Below, piece by piece: positions 1 through 7,296 of a stretch of DNA of 64,000 bases. The translations under genes and the position numbers were made by a program. Source of the DNA: DASRHT01 sp035293765 (GTDB lineage: Bacteria; Chloroflexota; Ktedonobacteria; Ktedonobacterales; Ktedonobacteraceae); assembly GCA_035293765.1 (NCBI GenBank), contig DATGMF010000025.1, forward strand, positions 1 to 64,000, given 5' to 3'. Under the pieces are notes generated by a model, which was given only the letters and a program-made list of their open reading frames with translations, had not been told where the DNA came from and made no database searches. How positions within the stretch are numbered: the first letter of the stretch is position 1; every line of letters begins with the position of its first letter.

Positions 1-1521
1 GAGCCCCTCGCGCAGCAGGTTGATGCCCACCACCACGTCGTAGACGCCCAGGCGCAGGTCGCGCAGGATGTCGACGCGCTCCAGCACATCCATCTCGCTG
101 TGCAGGTAATGGACCTTGATGCCCATCTCCGACATGTAGTCGGCCAGGTCTTCGGCCATCTTCTTGGTCAGGGTCGTGACCAGGACGCGCTGTCCCTTCT
201 CGACTCGATTGCGGATCTCGGCCAGGAGATCATCGATCTGCCCGCGCGTTGGGCGCACGCTGATCTCGGGATCGATCAGTCCGGTTGGGCGGATAAGCTG
301 TTCGACGATGGCCTGGCTGTGCTCGTACTCGTAGGGGCCGGGCGTGGCGGAGACGAAGAGGGCCTGGTTGATCTGACGCTCGAACTCGGTGAAGGTCAAT
401 GGACGGTTATCCATCGCCGAGGGGAGACGGAAGCCATAATCGACCAGCACCTGTTTGCGCGAACGGTCGCCCGCGAACATGCCACGCACCTGGGGCAGGG
501 CAACGTGCGATTCGTCCACCACCAGCAGATAATCATCGGGCATATAGTCGAGCAGGGTCCAGGGTTGTTCACCCGCGGCTCGTCCTGCGAGGTGACGCGA
601 ATAGTTCTCAACGCCTGAGCAGAAGCCCGTTTCGCGCAACATCTCGATATCGAAGTTGGTGCGCTGTTTCAAACGAGCGGCCTCCAGCAGATTTCCTTCG
701 GCCTCCAGCTCGGCCAGGCGTTCTTCCAGCTCATTCTCGATCAACTGGATCGCTCGATTGAGGCGATCTTGCGTCGTGACCCAGTGTTTGGCGGGATAGA
801 TGTCGAGCCGTTGTCGCTTGCCCAGCACCTCGCCCGTCAAGGGATCGATATCGGTCATGCGCTCGATCTCGTCGCCAAAGAATTCGACACGCACCGCTAC
901 ATCCTCGTAGGCCGGGAAGATTTCCAGCACATCGCCGCGCACACGGAAGCGACCGCGAATAAAGTTGGCATCGTTACGCTCGTACTGGATCTCGGTCAGG
1001 TGGCGCAGAATCTTATCGCGGCGTCGTTCCTCACCCATTTTGAGTGTGAGCACCACCTCACCATACTCTTCCGGGCTGCCCAGACCATAAATGCAGGAGA
1101 CGGAGGCCACGATCAGGACATCTCTACGTTCGAAGAGGCTACGCGTCGTCGAGAGCCGCAGCTTCTCAATCTCTTCGTTGAGCATGCTCTCTTTCTCAAC
1201 GTAGGTATCCGTGCGCGCAATATATGCTTCTGGCTGGTAGTAGTCGTAATAGGAGACAAAATACTCTACTGCATTATTGGGGAAAAACTCTTTGAACTCG
1301 CTGTAAAGCTGTGCTGCCAAAGTTTTATTGGGGGCGAGCACCAGGGTTGGCTTCTGCACCTGTTCGACGATTTTCGCGACGGTATACGTCTTGCCGCTGC
1401 CGGTGACGCCGAGCAGTGTCTGTTTTTTATAATTATCGCGGATGCCCTGGGCAAGCTGGGCGATGGCTTCCGGCTGATCGCCGGTCGGCTCAAAGGGGGC
1501 TTCAACTTTGAATTCTGGCAT
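1..1521 (-). CDS. uvrB: UvrABC excinuclease subunit B (C-terminus beyond left edge)
   Basis: UvrB is the damage-verifying helicase-like subunit of nucleotide excision repair; it is loaded by UvrA and recruits UvrC. The reading frame runs from the ATG at 1519-1521 to the window edge without a stop, giving 507 of the usual roughly 660-680 residues. Visible landmarks are the N-terminal EAPFEPTGDQPEAI, Walker A GVTGSGKT at about residues 39-45, the beta-hairpin region YYDYYQPEAYI near residue 95, and a C-terminal helicase motif YDVVVGINLLREGL at the edge. The UVR domain that contacts UvrC lies outside. A purine-rich AGGAAAG precedes the start. A 28-bp perfect inverted repeat lies just upstream. 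I saw no GAAC-N4-GTTC SOS box in the 180 bases before the gene. Confidence 0.97.
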   Translation of the reverse strand, partial: MPEFKVEAPFEPTGDQPEAIAQLAQGIRDNYKKQTLLGVTGSGKTYTVAKIVEQVQKPTLVLAPNKTLAAQLYSEFKEFFPNNAVEYFVSYYDYYQPEAYIARTDTYVEKESMLNEEIEKLRLSTTRSLFERRDVLIVASVSCIYGLGSPEEYGEVVLTLKMGEERRRDKILRHLTEIQYERNDANFIRGRFRVRGDVLEIFPAYEDVAVRVEFFGDEIERMTDIDPLTGEVLGKRQRLDIYPAKHWVTTQDRLNRAIQLIENELEERLAELEAEGNLLEAARLKQRTNFDIEMLRETGFCSGVENYSRHLAGRAAGEQPWTLLDYMPDDYLLVVDESHVALPQVRGMFAGDRSRKQVLVDYGFRLPSAMDNRPLTFTEFERQINQALFVSATPGPYEYEHSQAIVEQLIRPTGLIDPEISVRPTRGQIDDLLAEIRNRVEKGQRVLVTTLTKKMAEDLADYMSEMGIKVHYLHSEMDVLERVDILRDLRLGVYDVVVGINLLREGL

Positions 1522-1548
1522 GGTGCAACTTTCCTGTTATTTCCGAAC

Positions 1549-1625
1549 CGTAGGGGCTGTGCCTTGCGCCTGCCCTCTAACCGCTAAAAGGGTTGACAGG
1601 GCAGGCGCAAGGCACAGCCCCTACG
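1549..1625. repeat. 28-bp perfect inverted repeat (GTAGGGGC family)
   Basis: The arms at 1549-1576 and 1598-1625 are perfectly complementary over 28 bp and start with CGTAGGGGCTGTGCC. The 21-nt loop itself contains AACC/GGTT. It lies in the 5' region of uvrB and would form a very stable hairpin in its leader if transcription starts further upstream. Related GTAGGGGC palindromes recur elsewhere (12.1, 28.6, 35.6, 45.2, 45.3, 47.7 and 51.1 kb). Confidence 0.85.
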
Positions 1626-1715
1626 ATTGGATTGGTTGTAGAATATTTTTTCCAATTTATCTCCCACATTATACCACGTTTAGCGGTTTTCGCCTACTAT
1701 AGTTTCTCCCTCTGA

Positions 1716-1796
1716 CAGGGCTTTTCAGTTGTCCTCTCCTCTGACTCCTGCTGCGGGGTGAAGCCCTACGAGCATGACGAAAACTGAAAAGCCCTG
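1716..1796. mobile_element. MITE-like element 1 with 10-bp target duplication
   Basis: An 81-bp element is bounded by perfect 15-bp terminal inverted repeats CAGGGCTTTTCAGTT (1716-1730 and 1782-1796). It is flanked on both sides by the identical 10-mer CTCCCTCTGA (1706-1715 and 1797-1806), the signature of transposition with target-site duplication. It has no coding capacity. A second element with similar termini is at 11782-11913. From memory, CAGGG termini with 8-10 bp duplications fit the ISAs1 family, but no transposase is present here to confirm this. Confidence 0.8.
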
Positions 1797-1964
1797 CTCC
1801 CTCTGAGAGAAACACGTTCAAAGGAGAGAAAAGGCCAGCAGGGCCTTCGTACCGACCAGCTTGAGCGCGTCCAATTTATTGTCTGGACTCTACGTCACAA
1901 AAATGTTCTGTGAGACATCTCTATAGCAGGGCATCCACTTGAGATCAAGAAAGGAAAACCAGCC

Positions 1965-2060
1965 ATGCGTTATCTGCGGTTTTCACCTTTGACGTTTGTA
2001 ATAGCCTTTGTTCTTGTAGTTGGAATTCTGGAACTCGTCCTTTTCCGGCTGGTGCTGTGA
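1965..2060 (+). CDS. small single-pass membrane peptide (31 aa)
   Basis: A 31-codon ORF follows an AAGGAAA Shine-Dalgarno about 10 bases upstream of its ATG. Nearly the whole peptide is hydrophobic, from FVIAFVLVVGILELVLF onward, so one membrane helix is predicted. Its TGA stop overlaps the ATG of the next ORF (TGATG at 2058-2062), which implies translational coupling. Alternatively, the two ORFs are one membrane-anchored protein split by a frameshift, because a membrane anchor followed by a soluble domain would be a natural single product. The family is not recognised. Confidence 0.5.
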   Translation: MRYLRFSPLTFVIAFVLVVGILELVLFRLVL

Positions 2061-2299
2061 TGACTGGACACACAATCAAAGTTATAAGTGTCACGCTGAT
2101 GACGCGTCAACAGGCTATTGATCAAGGGGCTGAACTACAGTCATATTCGTCAACTGGCATGGTGTACAAAGTGATTTTAGAAGGACCATTCGCTACCACA
2201 AATATTCTCGCCCCTGTGTCCGTTTCATCGACGGTCTCCAGAGGGTATGAGATTTTTGATGCACATACCGGAGATCTTCTCGAATGGGGAACGCTCTAA
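2060..2299 (+). CDS. small hypothetical protein coupled to an upstream membrane peptide
   Basis: A 79-aa ORF from the ATG at 2060; a GTG one codon earlier (2057) is the alternative start. The protein has alternating hydrophobic/polar segments suggestive of beta strands and ends EIFDAHTGDLLEWGTL, a pattern reminiscent of small extracytoplasmic PepSY-like or propeller-repeat domains, though this is not a firm match. It lacks its own ribosome site apart from the overlap with the preceding ORF. It is followed by a hairpin terminator. Function unknown. Confidence 0.5.
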   Translation: MTGHTIKVISVTLMTRQQAIDQGAELQSYSSTGMVYKVILEGPFATTNILAPVSVSSTVSRGYEIFDAHTGDLLEWGTL

Positions 2300-2338
2300 T
2301 GCAGACTGCTAATTAGAACTGAAGCTCATTAACGTGCT

Positions 2339-2380
2339 AAGTGTGCTTCTGGCCGCTTTGTAAGGGCCAGAAGCACACTT
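2339..2380 (+). terminator. hairpin terminator after the small membrane locus
   Basis: Perfect 16-bp arms AAGTGTGCTTCTGGCC (2339-2354) and its complement (2365-2380) surround a 10-nt loop. No long T tract follows, so it may act as a Rho-type barrier or bidirectionally. Confidence 0.6.
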
Positions 2381-2549
2381 GTGTTAGATGCGCCTATTTA
2401 ATTTAGCAGTTATATTACAGAAAATTGTTTTAACATATCAAATAAGTGGATGATCTGGTGCTGTAACCATACGCCTGGGCTATGCGTGAGAGTTGTATCG
2501 AAGCTTTGCCGTTTGATAGATATGTTTTGCGAGGGACGAGGAAGGCGCT

Positions 2550-3896
2550 ATGTCTAATATTATCACCACCGTACGCGAATACGAGCGTTTTACGCCCTCG
2601 GCGCAGGAAGCTTTCCGCGCGGCCCAGCGGCTGGCCCTCTCGATGGGTGCTCGTGCTATAGATCCAGAACATCTGCTCATCGCCATTGTCTTGCAGCATG
2701 ATGAGCGGGTAGCGCAGTTATTGGATAGTCTGGGCATGGATGTAAAAACGATCAGGGACAGAGTGGCTGATCTGGCTCGCAATGGTGAAGCCGCCGCTCA
2801 GGAGGGTGACGAGCTTCCCTTATCTAAAGAGGCGCAGGAAAGCGTCAACTGGGCGCTCGCTTTTATTGCCTACATGCATGCGACCGCTGTCCTGCCCGAC
2901 CACCTGCTACTGGGAGTATTACGCCATCCCCGTACGCAGCCCTTGCTGGCCTTCTTGCTGCCATCATTAGCAACGTTGGAAAGTCCACTGATGCAAGAAA
3001 CCGGTATGGCCTATACCGATTATATTGATCAGCTTATCAGTACCAGAGTGCGCGACCAGAGCATCGTTAGCTATGGCAGAGGCACGGGGCGGCGCATCTT
3101 ACGCAAATTTGAACGTCCTGCGGTAACGTTTATTGACGTGATGGGGCTGGATAAGGCGAAGCGCGAAGCGCAGGATATCATCGAGTATTTGAAAGCATCC
3201 CCGGCTTTTCAGCAAACAGGCGGCAGGTTTCCTCATGGAGTCTTGCTGACCGGCTCAACCGGCAACGAGCGACGCTTGCTGGTCCAGGCTGTGGCGGGCG
3301 AGGCCGTTGTGCCTCTGGTGATGCTCTCAATGGCGACTCTGGTCGAACTGCTGATCGATCTCCATCGTGGTGAGTTGCTCCTGGAAGATCTGGAGTTGCC
3401 CGCCCGCGAATGTTCGTTTTTCCGGCGTGGCAGCATAGCCGAAAAGGGGCAGCGTTATATCCAGTACCTTTTTCAACAGGCGAAAGCTGTTTCCCCAGGC
3501 GTGCTCTTCATTGAAGATATTGACGCGCTTTCCAGGTTGGAGAAGAATGAAGGGCGCGAGCAATTATTGTACCGGCTCCTCAGCGAAATGGACGCGCTGG
3601 ATAAGCACTATCGGATGGTTGTGATGGCGAGCGCGGGCCGATTCGGAGATGTGGATGACTCGTTACTAAGGCCGGGTCGTTTTGCCCAGCGTATCGTTTT
3701 AGAGAGCATGCCGGCTGCCGAGCAGATGGGGCCAGGCGAGTTTTGCTCGACCTGCAAACGCGAAGTGCAGCCGGAGTGGCTTTACTGCGTCTACTGTGGC
3801 TCGTCTCTCACGCAGGTCTGTGCGCAATGCGGTGCGCTACGGCCAGCAATCGCGGGCGCACGTTTCTGTTCATCCTGCGGGACCGTTTTCCAATAA
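2550..3896 (+). CDS. Clp_N / degenerate FtsH-like AAA+ / double zinc-ribbon protein
   Basis: A 448-aa protein with three parts. Residues 12-150 form a double Clp_N repeat (YERFTPSAQEAFRAA..., DPEHLLIAI, LPDHLLLGVLRHP), the substrate or adaptor-docking domain of ClpA/ClpC. Residues 195-385 align with the FtsH AAA module (VMGLDKAKREAQDII..., LLRPGRF). However, Walker A reads GSTGNERRLLV where FtsH has GPPGTGKTLLA, so the lysine and threonine are Arg241/Arg242. Walker B is FIEDID and the sensor-1 Asn is replaced, so ATP hydrolysis is doubtful. Residues 399-443 hold two CxxC...CxxC zinc ribbons. No protease domain is present. The start follows GAGGAAGG. It is probably a regulatory or scaffold pseudo-ATPase; its partner is unknown. 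Confidence 0.8.
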   Translation: MSNIITTVREYERFTPSAQEAFRAAQRLALSMGARAIDPEHLLIAIVLQHDERVAQLLDSLGMDVKTIRDRVADLARNGEAAAQEGDELPLSKEAQESVNWALAFIAYMHATAVLPDHLLLGVLRHPRTQPLLAFLLPSLATLESPLMQETGMAYTDYIDQLISTRVRDQSIVSYGRGTGRRILRKFERPAVTFIDVMGLDKAKREAQDIIEYLKASPAFQQTGGRFPHGVLLTGSTGNERRLLVQAVAGEAVVPLVMLSMATLVELLIDLHRGELLLEDLELPARECSFFRRGSIAEKGQRYIQYLFQQAKAVSPGVLFIEDIDALSRLEKNEGREQLLYRLLSEMDALDKHYRMVVMASAGRFGDVDDSLLRPGRFAQRIVLESMPAAEQMGPGEFCSTCKREVQPEWLYCVYCGSSLTQVCAQCGALRPAIAGARFCSSCGTVFQ

Positions 3897-3924
3897 ATAG
3901 CCATTACTTCGATTCCGCTCTCCT

Positions 3925-3951
3925 TAGGGGCAATCCCTTGCGGTTACCTTG
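3925..3951. repeat. degenerate GTAGGGGC-family repeat
   Basis: TAGGGGCAATCCCTTGCGGTT resembles the repeat units at 35.6 kb (GTAGGGGCAACCCATCGCGGTT). It is a single diverged copy downstream of the pseudo-AAA gene. Confidence 0.35.
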
Positions 3952-4012
3952 TGGCTCCTGACAATGATGGCGATGATTGAACTGTTTTGTCTCGATAAAC
4001 CGTAATACACGC

Positions 4013-4078
4013 GTGGGCATGTTACGTCAAACCGGGTGTTCCTGGTTATTGTTCCGCTATTCTATTAAACATGCCCAC
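4013..4078. terminator. long-loop inverted repeat upstream of the sedolisin gene
   Basis: The 11-bp arms GTGGGCATGTT (4013-4023) and AACATGCCCAC (4068-4078) are perfect. The loop contains a smaller AACC/TGGTT hairpin. It lies 39 bases before the sedolisin start codon, so it could be a terminator of the upstream gene or a leader structure. Confidence 0.4.
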
Positions 4079-4116
4079 AATCTGTCATCGCTGCTATTGT
4101 TTTGGAGGTTTTCTGT

Positions 4117-5853
4117 ATGTCATTATGCAGTAAAATACGTTGTTCTATGCTAAATCGGGCATTTGCCTGTATGCTTGGTTCGTTGCTGATGCTTGTGCCC
4201 CTGGCGAGCTGCGGAACTCCAGCGCCGTTGCAATTTACCTCGCTTGATCTGGGGATACCTGCGCAGGCACTCAATTCGCCCGTGACCGGTCCTCTGCCGG
4301 ATAATACAGTATTGCATGTGCGGGTCACATTTAAGATCGATCCCAATCTCTTAAAGCAGGCCCAACAACAGAAAGTTCAACCTGGACAGCGTTCGGACCT
4401 GCAAGGATTTGCCAATAAGCTTGGTATCGATGATGCAACCTATCAGAAAATCAAGGATTTCTTTTCTCCACAAGGAATTTCACTCAATCTAAGCAAATTG
4501 CGCACGCACCTGGCGATTGATGGCAAGGCGAGCACATTTGCCAAAGTATTGCAAACAAAATTTGTGCAGCACAATTATAATGGGCGTACGTTCTTCGCCC
4601 CCGCCACTCCGCCTAAGGTGCCGACGTTCCTTGCGAATTCCATTGATGCCATTAATGGGCTCGACAATTATAGCGCACCTCCGGTCCATGCTCTGGCGTT
4701 GCCTGCAAGTATGCTAGCTGCGGATCAGCGTCCTGTGCAGGACTGTTCGCCCATCGATCAGACCTTGCTGCCGCGCGACGTTGCTGGAGCGTACGGCTAT
4801 GACCAGTTATGGAATCGCGGCCTGAATGGCGAGAATATGACGGTCAACCTGCTTGAAATCGATGGCTCTTACCAGAGTGATATCCAGAACTACTTTGACT
4901 GTATCAATTTCAAGGGCAAGCTCTCTGTAGTGAATGTTGATGGTTCGCCACGACAGGCGCTGGGCGAATCGACGCTGGATATCCAGATGGTCGCGGGCCT
5001 GGCGCGCTCGGTGAACATTATGCTATACCAGACGGATGGCGATGCCAATGACGACCCCTGGACGCACGTCAACGACATGCTACAGCGCGTCCTTGATGAC
5101 AACGTTAATAACGCCAATGCTGGCAGCGTCGTCAGTATCAGCCTCGGCGCCGCTGAGGCTGATATGACGGCGGATGATGTCAGGGCGATTGATAGCAGCA
5201 TTCAGCAACTGACGCGGGTAGAGCATATGACCGTCTTTATCGCGAGCGGAGATTGTGGCGCATTCGCCAGCCGCAGCTTCGGCGATCTCTCGGTAAGCTT
5301 CCCGGCCAGCGACCCCTGGGCCGTCTCGGTTGGCGGGACGATGGTGATCGTCGATGGCAATCATGCACGCGTCAATGAGGTTGTGTGGGCGGATGGCTCT
5401 AATCGCTTTAGCTGTAAGAACCGCTGGGGCAGTGGCGGAGGGAATAGCGCCATGTTCCAGCATCCTGGCTGGCAGGCCGCTCCAGGAGTAAATAATCAAT
5501 TCTCGCACGGAGCGCGCCAGGTGCCCGACGTGGCAGCCGCAGCCTTCGCGCTGGCCGTTTTTTTCAATGGGCAGTGGGGCTCTGTGGGAGGTACCAGTGC
5601 GGCAGCGCCGATCTGGGCGGCAGGCATGGCGCTGGTCAACGAAGGCTTAATCAAGCAAAAGCACAGCTTTGGATTTTCGCCACAGGTATTCTATACCGTT
5701 GATAATCAAAATGGCGGCTCGTATTATGATATAACGCGGGGAAACAACCTGTACTATCCGGCGACCCCCGGCTGGGATTTCTCCTCTGGCCTGGGCACCC
5801 CCAACCTGCCGATGTTCTACCAGACCCTTGCCGATGCGCTCCCTAACTCGTGA
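4117..5853 (+). CDS. S53 family peptidase (sedolisin/kumamolisin type), lipoprotein
   Basis: Acid-active serine-carboxyl endopeptidase, 578 aa from the ATG at 4117, which is preceded by TGGAGG; an upstream in-frame TTG at 4102 is less likely. A lipobox LASC (Cys32) follows a hydrophobic signal, so the protein is probably anchored outside the membrane. Residues about 60-190 form the pro-kumamolisin activation domain. The catalytic set is complete: Glu284 and Asp288 in GESTLD, oxyanion Asp379 in ASGDCG, and Ser494 in GGTSAAAP. A C-terminal calcium-site signature (YYDITRGNN...GWDFSSGLGTP) is also present. The gene ends at a hairpin shared with the convergent gene B. It is presumably secreted for protein scavenging. 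Confidence 0.95.
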   Translation: MSLCSKIRCSMLNRAFACMLGSLLMLVPLASCGTPAPLQFTSLDLGIPAQALNSPVTGPLPDNTVLHVRVTFKIDPNLLKQAQQQKVQPGQRSDLQGFANKLGIDDATYQKIKDFFSPQGISLNLSKLRTHLAIDGKASTFAKVLQTKFVQHNYNGRTFFAPATPPKVPTFLANSIDAINGLDNYSAPPVHALALPASMLAADQRPVQDCSPIDQTLLPRDVAGAYGYDQLWNRGLNGENMTVNLLEIDGSYQSDIQNYFDCINFKGKLSVVNVDGSPRQALGESTLDIQMVAGLARSVNIMLYQTDGDANDDPWTHVNDMLQRVLDDNVNNANAGSVVSISLGAAEADMTADDVRAIDSSIQQLTRVEHMTVFIASGDCGAFASRSFGDLSVSFPASDPWAVSVGGTMVIVDGNHARVNEVVWADGSNRFSCKNRWGSGGGNSAMFQHPGWQAAPGVNNQFSHGARQVPDVAAAAFALAVFFNGQWGSVGGTSAAAPIWAAGMALVNEGLIKQKHSFGFSPQVFYTVDNQNGGSYYDITRGNNLYYPATPGWDFSSGLGTPNLPMFYQTLADALPNS

Positions 5854-5869
5854 TAGATGGAGACGTATG

Positions 5870-5907
5870 ATGAATGGCACCCTACATGAACCCGGGGTGC
5901 CATTCAT
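5870..5907. terminator. bidirectional terminator between convergent genes
   Basis: 13-bp arms ATGAATGGCACCC (5870-5882) and their complement (5895-5907) sit between the sedolisin stop and the stop of the minus-strand gene B. Confidence 0.7.
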
Positions 5908-5909
5908 TA

Positions 5910-6242
5910 TCAGAAGGATGAACGCAATGGCGTCGCCGCGAGGATTTCGGCCATGCGCTGATGAACCTGTTGCTGCACTTTGTAGAGAATGCCTGTCAGC
6001 CTGATCACATCATCGCTGCGAATTGACTCATCGGCAATAATCGAATTAATGGTGGTGTTGAGGGCTGCCAGGCACATATCGCCAATCTCAATGGTCGTGG
6101 ACTGGGAAACTTTCTCCACCACCTCTACAATATAAGGTGTGAGCTGCTGGCTGTGTCGATGCGAGAGGAGAAGCCGGATCAGGTGGCGAGCTTCGTCCTG
6201 TTCCAGTGCGATGGTCGAGAGGACGACTTTAGGGATTGGCAT
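5910..6242 (-). CDS. module gene B (unknown small helical protein, copy 1)
   Basis: A 110-aa, mostly helical protein that I do not recognise. It is a clear paralogue of the protein at 60774-61088: the two share IIADxxxxxxDVxxLxxxLxKVQ and a closing RxxEI, with the same spacing. Its start overlaps the end of gene A by 14 nt, so the pair is translationally coupled. No membrane segment, cysteine motif or obvious helix-turn-helix is visible. Location downstream of a BTAD regulator and flavoprotein on the same strand suggests a shared regulatory or signalling module; biochemical function unknown. Confidence 0.75.
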   Translation of the reverse strand: MPIPKVVLSTIALEQDEARHLIRLLLSHRHSQQLTPYIVEVVEKVSQSTTIEIGDMCLAALNTTINSIIADESIRSDDVIRLTGILYKVQQQVHQRMAEILAATPLRSSF

Positions 6243-6531
6243 GATCTTCTCCTGCTAGAAAGAGCACGCACTGATAGGCGTCATTAGGAAGTTTTTTCCT
6301 GTGAAACAGCTTTCTGACGTAAAACTTGCCGTCTCTGGGAAGCTTGACGGCGTAATCCGGCAGCGTATTGTTTCCAACAAATTCCTCTTGCGTGCCTTCT
6401 GGACAGGTGATCTTCAAATAAGGAATATCATCAAATGTGACGGGTTCTACACTTGCGCCAATTTTGTTCAGATAATTGATCGCCTGAACGAATTCTCCTT
6501 GAGATCCTGGTTTATGGCAATAATACTCCAC
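6229..6531 (-). CDS. module gene A (unknown small protein, copy 1)
   Basis: A 100-aa protein beginning at a GTG (complement of 6529-6531) with GGAGGG six bases upstream. It is paralogous to the protein at 61069-61392: both start M-x-YYC-x-K, then LN+IG-S+-P, the invariant CPEGTQEE, a P-x-x-G-x-FY+R stretch and LPN---QC+L. The pattern suggests a compact alpha/beta fold. The Cys residues in YYC, CPEG and QC are conserved between both copies. It overlaps gene B by 14 nt. A palindromic motif lies 54 bases upstream. No known family is recognised. Confidence 0.75.
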   Translation of the reverse strand: MEYYCHKPGSQGEFVQAINYLNKIGASVEPVTFDDIPYLKITCPEGTQEEFVGNNTLPDYAVKLPRDGKFYVRKLFHRKKLPNDAYQCVLFLAGEDHANP

Positions 6532-6584
6532 TGCGACCCTCCACGGCGTTGATGTCCGGTATTGAAACGAACTATCAGTGATAG

Positions 6585-6604
6585 CGCTAGAGCGTTTTCT
6601 AGCG
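6585..6604. promoter_or_regulatory. palindromic operator candidate upstream of gene A
   Basis: CGCTAGA (6585-6591) and TCTAGCG (6598-6604) form a perfect 7-bp inverted repeat around GCGTTT. The 18-mer TAGAGCGTTTTCTAGCGT at 6588-6605 recurs exactly at 61505-61522, upstream of the paralogous gene A', which points to a shared binding site. Confidence 0.6.
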
Positions 6605-6756
6605 TTCTACGCATTTTTGTGACTTGTTAGAAAGTGTAGTTGAGAAGAGGCAGGAGAATCATCAGACCTTTTTCAGGTTTTTCTCTAATTCTGTATGATA
6701 AAAGCACTACTACCCTGTAATTTTTCCAACCCCCTTAGCTCCCTAGTCTATTTTGT

Positions 6757-7296
6757 CTAGGAGCCATTCTTGTGAGCTATTGAATGAAGCGCAGCAAGAA
6801 TCTCTTCCTGTGGAACCATTAATGGTGATGGGTAACGCTCCGGGTTGTGGAGGATAGATACTCCATATTCGCGCAATAAAGCGATACTTTTGGAAAAAGT
6901 CGGATGCCGAACGAGATCCATTTTAAGGCAAGGCACTAGCACGATAGGAGGCGTTCCACGTCCCAAACATTCACAGAGCAAGCTTGAAGCAAGGGTATCT
7001 CCAATCCCTTGCGCCCATTTATTGATCGTGTTAAATGTCGCGGGCATTATCAGAATGGCATTGGCTTTTGGCAAAGGGTCCGCTTCACCAGGGAGTTTAT
7101 AGTCAGTTCGCACTACATGCCCGGTCAAAACTGCCAAATCCGCCGTGTTGATCCAACGAGTAGCTTGTGGGGTCGCAATCACGCACACGTCCCACCCTGC
7201 GGATTGTAATACCGGCACAAACTCATGCATCCGTTGGGCTGGCGGAGCAGCACAGATGATGAGATAGAGCACCTGCTTGCTTGAAGGATCATCCAT
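6757..7296 (-). CDS. flavoprotein of the phosphopantothenoylcysteine decarboxylase (HFCD) type
   Basis: 179 aa from the ATG at 7294-7296, chosen over an upstream ATG because AGGGAGA precedes it and it overlaps the regulator stop by 8 nt (coupled translation). HFCD-type features include an N-terminal LYLIICAAPPAQ strand-loop, a DPLPKANAILIMPATFNTINKWAQGIGD segment resembling the CoaC/EpiD substrate loop, and PIVLVPCLKMDL. Such enzymes bind FMN and either decarboxylate cysteine derivatives or act as flavin-binding partners. A stand-alone copy beside a BTAD regulator argues for an accessory or secondary-metabolite role rather than CoA synthesis. There is no CoaB domain. Confidence 0.8.
   Translation of the reverse strand: MDDPSSKQVLYLIICAAPPAQRMHEFVPVLQSAGWDVCVIATPQATRWINTADLAVLTGHVVRTDYKLPGEADPLPKANAILIMPATFNTINKWAQGIGDTLASSLLCECLGRGTPPIVLVPCLKMDLVRHPTFSKSIALLREYGVSILHNPERYPSPLMVPQEEILAALHSIAHKNGS

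Noticed and set aside
769..1587. Long plus-strand ORF across the uvrB region
   Set aside because: It is antisense to uvrB, whose minus-strand frame carries all helicase motifs.
4065..4346. 93-codon minus-strand ORF at the sedolisin start
   Set aside because: It overlaps the sedolisin signal and prodomain; there is no ribosome site and no recognisable protein.
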